DNA from: Helianthus annuus
Lineage: Eukaryota; Streptophyta; Magnoliopsida; Asterales; Asteraceae
Reading direction: 5' to 3'
Assembly (NCBI RefSeq): GCF_002127325.2
Contig: NC_035445.2
Coordinates: 81,586,383 to 81,650,382, forward strand
DNA: 64,000 nt
The notes under the pieces are model-generated. The model did no database searches. It was given only the letters and a program-made list of their open reading frames with translations, and had not been told where the DNA came from. Below are positions 33,964 to 43,893 of this stretch, one piece after another. Position 1 is the first letter of the stretch; each line of letters starts with the position of its first letter. The position numbers and the translations under genes are program-made.

Positions 33964-36900
33964 CTATTCATCACCACCACCTTCTCCTTCTCCATCACCA
34001 TCGCCATCTCCACCGGCTGTTTCTTCCTCATCAGATAACTCCACAGTCTGTGGAGGGTCTAGGATAGTCTTCAGCCGCGCACACTAATCGTCATGTTTTA
34101 GCGCTTCGGTAACCAGATCCATCACATGCAACGATAGATGGTCATAAACTTCTTCAGCGCGGGCCAACGCAGCATCAGCCTGATCTGTTACCGAGCAATG
34201 GCTAACATCAAACTTTTGTCCAAAGACCTCTTCAACATGATGAGCGCACTCCAGATAACCTCCACGATGCCCAGCCGCGCGTGAGGCATCTATGAGCGCG
34301 GCAACAGCCGCATCCAACTCAGAGGCATTCAGAATGGAGTTAGCCATCTACAGAGAAGACAACAGATAAGAACAAGGACAACAAAAAAAAGCCTAAGTTA
34401 AGAAAGGGGAACCTTACCAGGACTACCCCTCTATTGCGCATCCATTCAGAGTCAGAGACCAGCGTGTCTATGATCAATTGAGCTTCGGCATAATTGTTTT
34501 GGCCTACGTTAAGGGCAGATGTGCTAATATCTTGCGCCTTGTCGGCCCTTTGTTTGACCTCCTCGGCGGTAGCAGCCTTCACCCTTTTAGCCTCCAAATT
34601 AATCTCCAAATATTCACTCTTGTCAGTTTGCTCACGCAATCTACGCTTTAACTCTGCAATCTCCACATCCTTGGCATGCAAGTCCTTGTCCTTCCTGGCC
34701 ACCTGCGCCTTTAGCTCAACCTGCAAGGGATGAAGATAATGACTCAGTAATATTTTGACAAGTAAAAATCAACAAAGAAGAAAGGGCTAAAGTTGTTGAA
34801 CCTCAACGCGCTCTTTGTCAGCTTCAACATCCTCAACCTTCTTTGTTAATGTGGCATTTTGAGCCTCAAGGTCGGTAATCTTGGCGCGAGCTGCATACAT
34901 GCGTTGATTATCCTTTTTGCACACCTCTTTCCAGTCAGCGCGCTCCTTTGACAAGAACTCCTCAGCAGCACGGAGCTTGCTCCTTAGGCCCTCGCGCCCC
35001 CATTCTTCAGATTTTTTTTCTCCGCATCAAAGGCGGCCTTTTCCTCAACAAGTGAACTCTTCATCTTCTCAAAATCTTTAGCCTACCTTAGCAAACGATC
35101 ACGGTACTTCTCCCATCCCCCTCGCTCTCTACACATTGTGCGCCACTCCCGCACAATCTGATGGTTGGCAGCGCGGGTATTGGCCTCACCAACAACATAA
35201 GCGTGATACAACCCATCATGGGTTCGTGCTCTTTGCCGGTTAACCTCACCGGGAGGGAAAGAATTCAAGTACCAGTCACGACATGGAGCAAAATCCATGA
35301 ACGTATCTTTCTACTTTAAGCCCCATGGAGGTTGGTGGAGAGCATCACCGTGAGCTTCCTCGGTATAAGTCTTGTAATATATATCCCCTAAGGTATCCTT
35401 AGGACCTATCGGAGGATGAGGCATCGAGCTTTAGCTCCTCGAACCAGCTTGTCCATCCGCGAAAGCGCTCGAACGAACATTAACACCAACACCCGCGCCA
35501 CCTGCAGCAGTAGTAGTCTCTTTATGCGCAGTTTGGGTGGGGGCATCAACCGGCACTGGCTCGTTAGGCTTAACAACCTCTGGTCTCTTTCCCCGAGTAG
35601 CTCCTTTCTCTTTTTCATGAAGGGGTTCGTCAAGCCCCGTAACGTGAACGACCTCCGGACCGTGCCTTTTCTCCTGCGCGGTAGTGGTAGCGGTCTCGGT
35701 CTCCTTCGTCTTATCAACCACAGGCTTCTCAAACGCCTTCTTCTCTTTCTCCTTCTCTTTTTCTTTTCCTATCTCCTTCTCAACCACCGTCTCAACTGTC
35801 CCCTCGGTTGTCTAGGGATGCTTGATGATAAACTTGGTCCTCTTTTGCGCGGGTTCCTTTGGATCCTTAATTGCAACACCCGCAGTCTTCTCAGGGACCT
35901 TCTTCTGGGCCTCTGTAGAAACTAAGTGTTAAAAAGAGGTGTCACTAAAGTAGAGACAAGTGTTAACCTGGAGAGAATTTATAAAGGGAGCGCAGCTTGC
36001 TTAGCTTCCCTATCACAGGGACTCCCTCAGCCTTCTGCGCCACCTTGACACCCGCAGCAGATTCATCTCTACTTCTTTTCCTGCTTAACAACTTGACAGC
36101 AGGTTCTTCTTGTTCCTCTTCTTCCTCCTCCTCTCCATCCAGCGCGATAGAGGAGGGAGTAGCGCCAGCATCAGGGTTCCTTGACCCCGCGCTCCTAGAG
36201 CTCTTTGAACCAGCAACGCTGGTCTTCTTCTCGCCTATACGTGACAAGCCCTCAAGTGAGTCACTTGCAATAACGTAATCCTCCAAGTTGCTCTGTCGGA
36301 ATCGTAGAGTACCTTTATCATAGGCACCAGCAGTTGTGCGGCTGCTCCCGCCCTTCTTGATGGGTGGTTCTGCATCGATAGTAATCACCTTCTTCTTCTT
36401 CTTCTTGTTTGGTTTCTTCTTCTTCTCCTCTAGATCAATCCCAAGGTCGCGCAACACACCTGCAAAGATGTTAGACCAGGAACTTAGCTCCCCATTCGAA
36501 TACCCTACAGACTCCTCGCTGGAAAGATAAAGAATCTCTTTCCCAGCGGAAGTCACAGCACGCAAGGGTCTGGGGTTGGGTAGATGCGCACATTCGGTTG
36601 CAGTAGGAGGATTGGCAAAGGCTCCAGTGAGGGGGTACAGAAAATGACCTTTGATCCGCTCATACCAGTATTGCTCCCCTGACTCCAGCGGGCGCACACC
36701 CATGGATCCCCCAAAGGTGGGGAAAGAAGCTTGGCAAAGATGAGCCTCTGAAATGAAATCAGACAATTAAACGCAACTGAAACACAGGCACTTCATTGCT
36801 TTCCGCTGGCCACTGGTCGCTCATCTGCGCCACAACTAAAACATTCTCACCAAAAATCCGGTTTGGCGTCGCAGTCAGCTTTAAATACCAATCAGCTCCC

Positions 36901-37395
36901 TTTGGAATTGGCAATTCCTCCTTCTCGATTGTGTCCGGCGCGCGGAAGATCATGGCGATTGGGAGGGTTTAGAAGAATCTTCTTGACAGAGCCCCGGTTG
37001 CCAAAAAAATAGAACCCCATGTTCCTAATCAGCTGGTAAAATAACCTGAACTTCTCCACCGTGGGTTCTATGTAATGAAATCGACACAAGAACTTGAAGT
37101 GTCGCACCCTCACCATACCGGGTGGACTCATCTTGGAAATATGAAACCCATAGTAATGAAGAATATGGGCCATAAACTCCGTTGCCGGCAACCGGAAGTT
37201 GCCTTGTAAAAATAAATCTTCAAAGAGGGTGATATACCCCGGCGGTGCATCGGCGGCTGTTTGGTGCTGACCGGGGTATCGTGCATCCCACTCCGGTGGA
37301 AACCGGAACCCCTTAGTAATTTGTTCAAACAACCCCTGGTCCCATTTGAGGACACGGAGGGGACCCTCTTCAAGTTGCGATTCTTCTTCAACCAT
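33964..37395 (-). pseudogene. Multi-exon gene antisense to the Tat element (putative gypsy-type transposon domain, coiled coil, acidic tail)
   Basis: Opposite strand to pol. ATG at 37395. The first part (37395-36892) has the conserved P-P-G-Y...RLPATEF...HYGFHISK...P-T-V-E-K-F pattern of Pfam's putative gypsy-type transposon family, a gene known to lie antisense in Tat/Grande/Retand-type elements. A +1 frameshift near 36955 leads into 36953-36780. Introns with GT-AG ends are inferred: one ending at 36748, then 35913-35967, 34721-34801 and 34348-34417. Exons are about 36747-35968 (basic, acidic and Ser-rich), 35912-34802 (Lys/Glu-rich then coiled coil), 34720-34418 (coiled coil) and 34347-33964 (ending in a Gly/Asp/Glu run). 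In-frame stops at 35812, 35431, about 35314, 35083 and 34084 (four TAG, one TAA) and a frameshift in an A-run near 35010 break it. The natural stop is 33964-33966. Confidence 0.75.
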
Positions 37396-37574
37396 TTATA
37401 AAAGTGGCTGAAAACGGGATGAAAATCGTCTAAACTTCTGGAAAATTTGAAGACTACCTTCAAAAACTTGAAGATTTGCCATAGAATACTTGAGGATAAG
37501 AAGAAACTTTGAATATTCGAGAGAAAAGTGGAAACGGAAGAAGGATTTGGGACTTCTCCTCTCCTCATGTCGAC

Positions 37575-37582
37575 TATTTATA
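37575..37582 (-). promoter_or_regulatory. TATA box of the antisense gene
   Basis: Minus-strand TATAAATA lies 180 bp upstream of the ATG at 37395. Directly upstream is a 17-bp palindrome, ATCGCATTTAATGCGAT (37586-37602). Together they suggest the antisense gene has its own promoter inside the retrotransposon. Confidence 0.6.
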
Positions 37583-37602
37583 CTCATCGCATTTAATGCG
37601 AT

Positions 37603-38106
37603 AGGTAAACGTACCGGATTCACCGCGTGCGTAGCCAATCAGCAGACGCCACGTAAGGCGGGATTCTCGGAGTGACGGTTACCACGCGCGCGTGGGCCTC
37701 ACTCGCCTGACAGAGAGCCGAACAGTCAGTGACAGCATGATGATGGCCGTGTCAGCAGTCAACTCAAATGTCGCCATCAACGACATTTCGCACCAACCTG
37801 TCAGAATTCAAAATTCGAGGCTTTTCCCTCTCAAAGCTACTACAAACTTCATGCAGAAGTTACCCAGGCCGCGCAGCATTCACAAGTATCCAATGAACCT
37901 GCGCGCTTATACTCAAAAGCATAGAATTATGAAAAGACAAACCTGGTAGTCGGGCCGTAGTAACTGACAAACACTTACATGCGCACGGCTTCCCATGATC
38001 TAGCAGGCATTTTTCTAACCTAGCACTTCCTTTTTTCTAAGTCCAGAACTCCAACTATTTACTTCGCGCATGGCGCAGCACTGGACTGGAGGGACTTGAA
38101 AGGGTA
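37603..38106. other. Upstream region of the antisense gene and end of the Tat interior
   Basis: No ORF of note. Probably holds the antisense gene's promoter region. The end (gaaagggta, 38098-38106) is purine-rich and directly precedes the 3' LTR, fitting the Tat polypurine tract. Confidence 0.55.
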
Positions 38107-38711
38107 TGGTCCTAAAAAGCCACGCAGACCATCTAGGTCGCACGCTGGACCATACTCCTTACTCAGCTAGGTGATCAATCTTAGACCTGCGCGGGCTGCT
38201 TAAGCAGACCTTGACCTTGCGCGAGGTCCAAACAAGAGATAACATCAGTTTCAACACTTAGCATTCTGAATAAGAGCCTTCAGCAACTACAACCCTGCGC
38301 AGGCTAATTACATGCTCAACATGGGTCGCGTAGGAGTTAGAGCGCAAGGCCACTTTAGAAGGTACACAAGGTACAAGTGGCAGAAGAAAGAGCCAACCGG
38401 CGTCCTCCAGGTTGTGCTCTATCGTGCTCCACGATCGTCTGACGTGCAGGAGACAATAAGTACACAAGGACGTCTACGTGGCACCAATCAGAGGGCGGCG
38501 ACACCTGCCCCATGATCTCCACTTACCTGCAGATAGCAGAGGGACAACGAGGCCGACAACAGGGACACGTGGCTCCAATCATGGTGCGCCAGCACCAGAG
38601 ATCTTCAAGAATGCACTAACGGCCGATACCAGTGAGACAAGAAGGATATTCCCTGTTTGTCGCCTTTCGGCCCAAGGCCCATCAGCCCATCTCTTCTTAC
38701 ACCTCTCCGGC

Positions 38712-38719
38712 TATAAATA
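38712..38719 (+). promoter_or_regulatory. TATA box of the Tat 3' LTR
   Basis: TATAAATA in the same context as 4506-4513 of the 5' copy. Confidence 0.55.
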
Positions 38720-39791
38720 GAGACCTTTATGCACAGGTTAAACATTCTACACTCTCCTCTCTCACTCTTAACACACACTTATTTCCTCAAAGCAGATACT
38801 TATTATCACGCCGGAGTCTGGTTAAGAGGGAAACCCCCGTATTCCCCTCTTAACGAGCTAATGGTGTTTTGTTTTGCAGGAAGATCGGAACATTACGGAG
38901 CTCGGGAAAGCAAAAGAAGATTAACACTCATGTTTGAAACATAAACCCAACTAATTAACCCTAAAATTAGTTACGTGTTTCTTCAAAAACAAAACAAAAA
39001 TTTGTTTTGTTCTTCTAAAGAAATACAAGTTAAATTCATTTTCGTTAGTTTAACCCGTTTTTATTACAAAAAAAAAAAGAAAAAGAAAAATACGTGTGAC
39101 ATCTTTCATAAGATTGCAAGAGATTTTTTTATTCAAACACTAGAAAAAAATCTATATTTGTAATAAAAAGATGCAACTACTCGTTTTTTTAACTAGTATT
39201 TGAGCCTGTGCTTCGCGGCTGGGTCATAGGAAGATGCCGGAGATGATGTACTCGTTATCTGGTTTATTGATGGATTAATATTTAAACCATTTAGGCTTTA
39301 ATCTAAATAACAGTAAAAATAAGCAAATAACACGGTTAAGTAAACATGTCTATAGTTAAAAGTTAGTTTTAACTATAATAGGTTAAATTAAAAGAAATTG
39401 TTACATGGTGTATTGAAGGATTAATATAAACCACGTAAGCTTTAATCTAAATGGCGTTACAGCGGGGCCGCGGGGGCACGAGGAGAGTTCGATCGGTATC
39501 GCACATATGACAAAGGATAAATAAAACAAAAAAAATGCCATAACATTAACTAAATTAATATCTACATGTGTTCGGTTGCAACTACGGCTCAGCTATGAAC
39601 AACGAAATCTCAATAAAAATAAACATGTTATTAGTTATGTGTCGTAACAAGAATATCTAACACTAAAAATAATATAAAAGTAATATGTGTATAATAAAAT
39701 AATAATAAGAAAAATATATGAACCATCAATGGTGAATAAAAAGTGTTAAAGACAATTGAAAATGTTACTTTAGAAATATATATAACATTTT

Positions 39792-41080
39792 GAATAAACA
39801 ACCATTTTGGTCTCTGTGGTTTGGGCAGTTTTGCCATTTTAGTACAAATCTCAAACTTTTTAAATCTGGGTCTCTGTGTTTCACTTTTATTGCCATTTTA
39901 GTCCAAAATTCAAAAACTCTCATTTTTTACTGTTGCAACCTGTCTATTTTGTCTTTTTGTGCAGGGGTATTTTTGTTCAACTGCTTTTCATTTAACATTT
40001 TCTTAACTAAAAAACTAAACTAAATACATTATTAATTCCTTTATATACCCTTATTAATATACATATCCCCATTTACATCATTTTCAACCCCCAAAATGAA
40101 TGACGGAGGTAAACAGAGCATTAAAAAACATACACAAGTAAGCAACTCTCTCATTATCCTTCTCGATCTCATTCGTAACACGAAGAATCAGAGCAATTGT
40201 AGCAAGCGACGACGGCACAAGCTCGCTGTCAACGACCTCGGTAGGCCCACCCCATCCTTGGTCCCACTGGTACTCGCCATCTCCACCCCCAAACCCTAAC
40301 AAAACACTTGGTTTGAATCTCATCCTGCAATTTGAACAAAATAACTGTTTCTGTGTGCAGAAAGCTGCTGAATAATGTGGAATTGGAATCATGATTGAGG
40401 TTTTGGATTGGGTTATAAGAGTTAGAGTTTGGAGATCCTTTGCTTTTAGTAGTGGGGTAATTGGTTCGCTTTTTAGGGTTTCTCTTGGAGCACAAAAGGA
40501 ATTGCAGCGTTTGATAGTGAAGTAAAGCATCGGTTTGTGAGGATTCTGGTGTTGCTTTTGTGCTTTTTAGGGTTTTGATTTTGGTAGATACCGGTGACTC
40601 TGCTATCTGCCATTACCGCCCTTTTTGAAAACGGAATAACTGAACACCTATCAGACAATATCATTACAAGAGGGAAAAGCAAAAACTTTATTCGAGTTAA
40701 CTGTAGGGGAAGATGATGTGCTTCGAGGGTTAGGGTTTTATTTGGGGGGTTGAAGATGATCTCTGGTTAGGGTTTTATTTGGAGGTTGAAGATGATGTAA
40801 ATGGATATATGAATATTAATAAGGGTATATAAAGGAATTAATAATGTATTTAATTTAGTTTTTTAATTAAGAAAATGTTAAATGAAAAACAGTTGGACAA
40901 AAATACCCCTGCACAAAAAGATAAAATAGATAGGTTGCAATAGTAAAATGAGAGTTTTTGAATTTTGGACTAAAATGGCAATAAAAATGAAACCATAGAG
41001 ACCCAAATTTAAAAAGTTTGAGATTTGGACTAAAATGACAAAACTGCCCAAACCACAGGAACCAAAATGGTAGTTTACTC
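39792..41080. mobile_element. Mutator-like element with captured gene fragment (Pack-MULE type)
   Basis: The 9-bp target duplication TAACATTTT lies at 39783-39791 and 41081-41089. Long inverted repeats of about 290 bp start GAATAAACAACCATTTTGG on the left and GAGTAAACTACCATTTTGG on the minus strand at the right. A 9-bp duplication is typical of Mutator elements. The other LTR copy has the uninterrupted site near 5580. No transposase is present. The interior (40090-40790) contains host-like sequence, including a callose-synthase-like exon piece. Confidence 0.9.
40132..40242 (-). pseudogene. Captured exon fragment resembling callose synthase N-terminus
   Basis: About 37 codons on the minus strand contain ELVPSSLATIALILRV, NEIEKDN and RVAYLC. 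This matches the conserved N-terminal motif of plant callose synthases (glucan synthase-like family), recognised from the motif alone. It ends at a possible GT donor (T, then gtatgttt), as if an exon-intron border had been copied from genomic DNA. The surrounding frame (40084-40530) is open but not obviously homologous beyond this. It lies inside a Mutator-like element, so it is a duplicate piece with no expected enzyme activity. Confidence 0.7.
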
Positions 41081-41094
41081 TAACATTTTCATAA

Positions 41095-41400
41095 AACTTT
41101 ATGTAATTTGAAAACTCATGTTTGTTTCTATAAAAGTGTCAAAGCATTAATAAAAGCATAGCTTCCCTATGTCAAACTTCATCAATTTGAAAACTCATGT
41201 TTGTTTCTATAAGAAAAACATTTTAATAAAACTTTATGTAATTTGAAAACTCGTGTCTGTATATATAAAAGTGTCAAAGCATATATAAAAGCATAGCTTC
41301 CGTATGTCAAACTTCATCAATGATTGAAAACTCGTGTCTGTTTCTATAAAAGTGTCAAAGCATAAGTAAAAGCATAGCTTCCCTATGTCAAACTTCATCA
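41095..41400. repeat. Degenerate tandem repeats, second copy
   Basis: The same 75-80-bp units as 5600-5905, sharing aaaagcatagcttccctatg and gtcaaacttcatcaa. Part of the duplicated LTR. Confidence 0.65.
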
Positions 41401-41428
41401 ATGAGTTTTATATGTCAATACTTTATTA

Positions 41429-41779
41429 GAACACCCGTAATGAGGTTTTTTAAAATTTTTTCCTTAAAAAATCGCCTTAAAACGCCCCTAAACCACCCCC
41501 TGAGCGTTTTTTTCAAAAAAAAGTGCTTTTGGCGTTCTTTTTTCCACGACTTTGTTCTAATTCTTTGGCGAATGACCATGCATCCTTTTTGTTTAGCCAA
41601 ATCAATTTTTGATGGTTTTTTTATTTAAATTCTATTAAATAATGCCCCACAATGTCTATATCCCCGTTACACTCATTTTAGAAAAACGCCCAATAATGCC
41701 CTATTGCTGACTGGACTGCCACATGGCGCAAAACGCCCAAGGATGGGGGCATTATTTGTGTCTTCCACTACACATGGTC
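41429..41779. mobile_element. PIF/Harbinger (Tourist-like) MITE, copy 1
   Basis: 351 bp between TTA at 41426-41428 and TTA at 41780-41782. Left end gaacaccCGTAATG, right end CACTACACATGGTC. Internal phrases aaaacgcccaa and gggggcattattt are shared with the next copy and with 55467-61739. No ORF. Confidence 0.85.
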
Positions 41780-41782
41780 TTA

Positions 41783-42153
41783 GACCACCTGTAGTGGGGG
41801 TTTTGGGCCTGTTTTTCCAAAAAAAAAAAAGGCCCCTTAACGCCCATCAACCGCCCCCTGGGGCGTCTTTTTCAAAAATAAAAGCATATGACGTCCTTTT
41901 TTCACGCCTCTTCTTGAATTGTTTGGCCAATAACATGTATTCTACTTTTTGGTTGGCCAATACCCTTTTTTGATGGTTTTTTTTTATTTGATTTTTTACA
42001 CCTCTTTTAACATAATGTCTCACAAATGCCCACATCTCTACTACACTCATTTTAGAAAAACGCCTCATAATACCTCATTACTGACTGTACTGCTACATGA
42101 CGTAAAACGCTCAAAAATGAGAGCATTATTTGTGTCTTCCACTCTACATGATG
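41783..42153. mobile_element. PIF/Harbinger (Tourist-like) MITE, copy 2
   Basis: 371 bp, starts GACCACCTGTAGTGG and ends CTACATGATG, flanked by TTA at 41780-41782 (shared with copy 1) and 42154-42156. Aligns with copy 1 along its length. Confidence 0.85.
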
Positions 42154-42340
42154 TTAAGGCATTCATAAGCCTTTATACTTCACTTAAAAGAATAAGAATG
42201 TTACGATGTATATTGTTATTTGCAGGTAAGATATATTATTATCTATAATTATTTAAAAATAAAAATCAGCATATTTAAACGATATTACATATGCTATAAG
42301 ATTATTTTTATGTAGAAAGGTAAAACTGATGAAGTTTAAC

Positions 42341-42532
42341 ATATGAAATCAGCTCACATTTGGCTGATAAAATCTTGTTATTTTGTCCTTTTCTTCAAGG
42401 GCAAAATGGTCAAATATTAGCTGATTTCATTAATTTAATTAATAACGTGTTATAATAAAATTATATTGGTCGTTTTGCCCCTGGGGAAAAGGACAAAATA
42501 AAAGGATTTTATTAGCCAAATATGAGTTGATT
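42341..42532. mobile_element. Short inverted-repeat MITE
   Basis: Left arm begins ATGAAATCAGCTCACATTTG and the right arm, on the minus strand, ATGAAATCAACTCATATTTG. The arms match for about 70 bp around a short AT-rich centre. The target duplication is not clear. 42157-42340 just before it shows nothing recognisable. Confidence 0.65.
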
Positions 42533-42654
42533 TCATTTTTGGACTAAAATGGCAATAAAAGTGAAACCACAGGGACCCAGATTTAAAAGGTTTGAGTTTT
42601 AGACTAAAATGGTAAAAGTGGGCAAACTGAGGAACCAAAATAGCAGTTTACTCT
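42533..42654. mobile_element. Solo terminal repeat of a Mutator-like foldback element
   Basis: Closely related to the right inverted repeat of the element at 39792-41080 (shares ggactaaaatggcaata and ccacagggaccca; ends with gtttactct). No partner arm was found within several kilobases, so it is a fragment. Confidence 0.65.
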
Positions 42655-42704
42655 ATGAATATAAAATTATTACAATTAGTTATGATGTGTTGTCTAGTAT
42701 TACA

Positions 42705-43893
42705 TGCAAAATGCTAAAGTGGTGGAAATTTGAGGGTAATATAAAATTATTACTATTAGTTATGGTTTGGGAGCTCTTTGGATTAAAGTGGTTGAAGCCA
42801 TTTATTCGAAGAAAAGGTCAGTTATATTTATTCCTTAAAAAAATAAGTTATGTGGTACGTGGAAAGATACTGTTAGAGTAGACAAAGAGTTCACGAAGTT
42901 GAATTTGTCGTTAAGTAAAAATCTGATTGTAAAGTTGGGCAATGGAAAAAATACAAAATTTTGGGTTGACATATGGGCTGGGGAAACAAATCTAAAGGAC
43001 AAGTTCCCTCTTATTTTTGGTTTGGCAAAAGATAAAAATATACATGTCTATGAATGTGCTACAAAAATTGGAGAAATGCATGGCTAGGCTTAAGAGTGGG
43101 TTCGTGGGCCAAAGAATGGGCCAATACCTGGAGCTGTTGGGAGTCTTAAACGATTACAACATAATTGAGAAGGAAGATTCATGGAGATGGAAACTGAAAG
43201 AAAACGAATCACTTTCGGTCTCGATTCTTAGGAGTGAAATGCACAGAACAAAAGTGATAGAAGGCGATGTGGAATGAGCATTCTGGAATAAATGGGTGCC
43301 GCCAAAAGTCAATTTATTTGTTTGGAGAGCTGCAAAGAATTGTATCCCGGCTAAACTAGAGTTGGCTCGTAGAGGGATTGCTTTAGAGAACGGAATGTAC
43401 TCGAGGTGTGGTGTCGAGGAGGAATAGGTAGAACATTTATTATTTAGTTGCGTACTAGCTCGTGCAACATGGTGGAACATTATGGTATGGTTAAAACTAA
43501 TGGATCAGCAAGAGATTAACAACTGTGAAGACATTCTTCGGCGAGTGGAAGCATTCAAAGCACCGACAACGTGGAAGAATGTAATTAAGGCTATTATAAT
43601 GACAACGATGTGGTAAATATGGAAATCGAGGAATTCGCTTGAATTCAATGATTGCAATCTATCTGTATGGAACACGGTGGAAGAAATAAAGGAGAATTCG
43701 TTTCTATGGATCAAGGAATGATCAAAGATAGCAGGTCTCGTTTGGGAGAGATGAAAAGATTTTAATGTTAGAGATGTCATAATATAATTGTTTGTTTCGT
43801 TCTTGTTTTTATTTTCTGTATTTGTACCTTGGGTTTTTTCAGCTCCGCTGGACCTTTTTCTATAATCATAGAATCTTTGTTGTTAAAAAAAAA
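42705..43893 (+). pseudogene. 5'-truncated, decayed LINE ORF2 remnant
   Basis: Translates in broken frames to the C-terminal part of a plant LINE ORF2: the K-F-W-x-D-x-W-x-G region near 42950, then W-V-P-P-K-V-N-L-F-V-W-R-A near 43297 and C-x2-C...H-L-L-F-S-C near 43400, the RT-associated zinc-binding domain. It has several stops (for example near 43277, 43427 and 43616). The remnant ends in an A-run at 43885 that is split by the next element. Same orientation as the window's plus strand and much older than the LINE at 55591-61500. Confidence 0.75.

Larger units (their letters stand above)
2962..41653 (+). mobile_element. Tat-lineage Ty3/gypsy retrotransposon, degenerate host of two nested retroelements
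   Basis: Direct repeats at 2962-6152 and 38107-41653 flank a broken pol that is read in three blocks (6153-9172, 19189-19444, 32796-33426). The gaps are filled by a Copia element and an Athila-like element, each with its own 5-bp target duplication. Across both insertions the integrase reading resumes at the next codon. Two consecutive RNase H-like domains and an opposite-strand gene between pol and the 3' LTR are known hallmarks of Tat/Ogre/Retand elements. Gag, the primer-binding site and the end of the 5' LTR are missing, apparently by a deletion at 6152/6153. Frameshifts and stops make it non-autonomous. The outer ends start TGGT; the 3' end of the right LTR was not located. Confidence 0.85.
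38107..41653 (+). repeat. 3' LTR copy of the Tat element (right end not resolved)
   Basis: Starts TGGTCC after the purine tract and matches 2962-6152. Lacks the hAT element of the 5' copy and carries instead the Mutator-like element at 39792-41080. Without that it is about 2.25 kb over the shared part. The match to the left copy stops at 41653 only because the left copy is truncated, so the LTR could run further right. Confidence 0.75.

Noticed and set aside
35416..35925. Plus-strand ORF rich in Leu and Arg
   Set aside because: Shadow of the Lys/Glu-rich antisense gene on the other strand.
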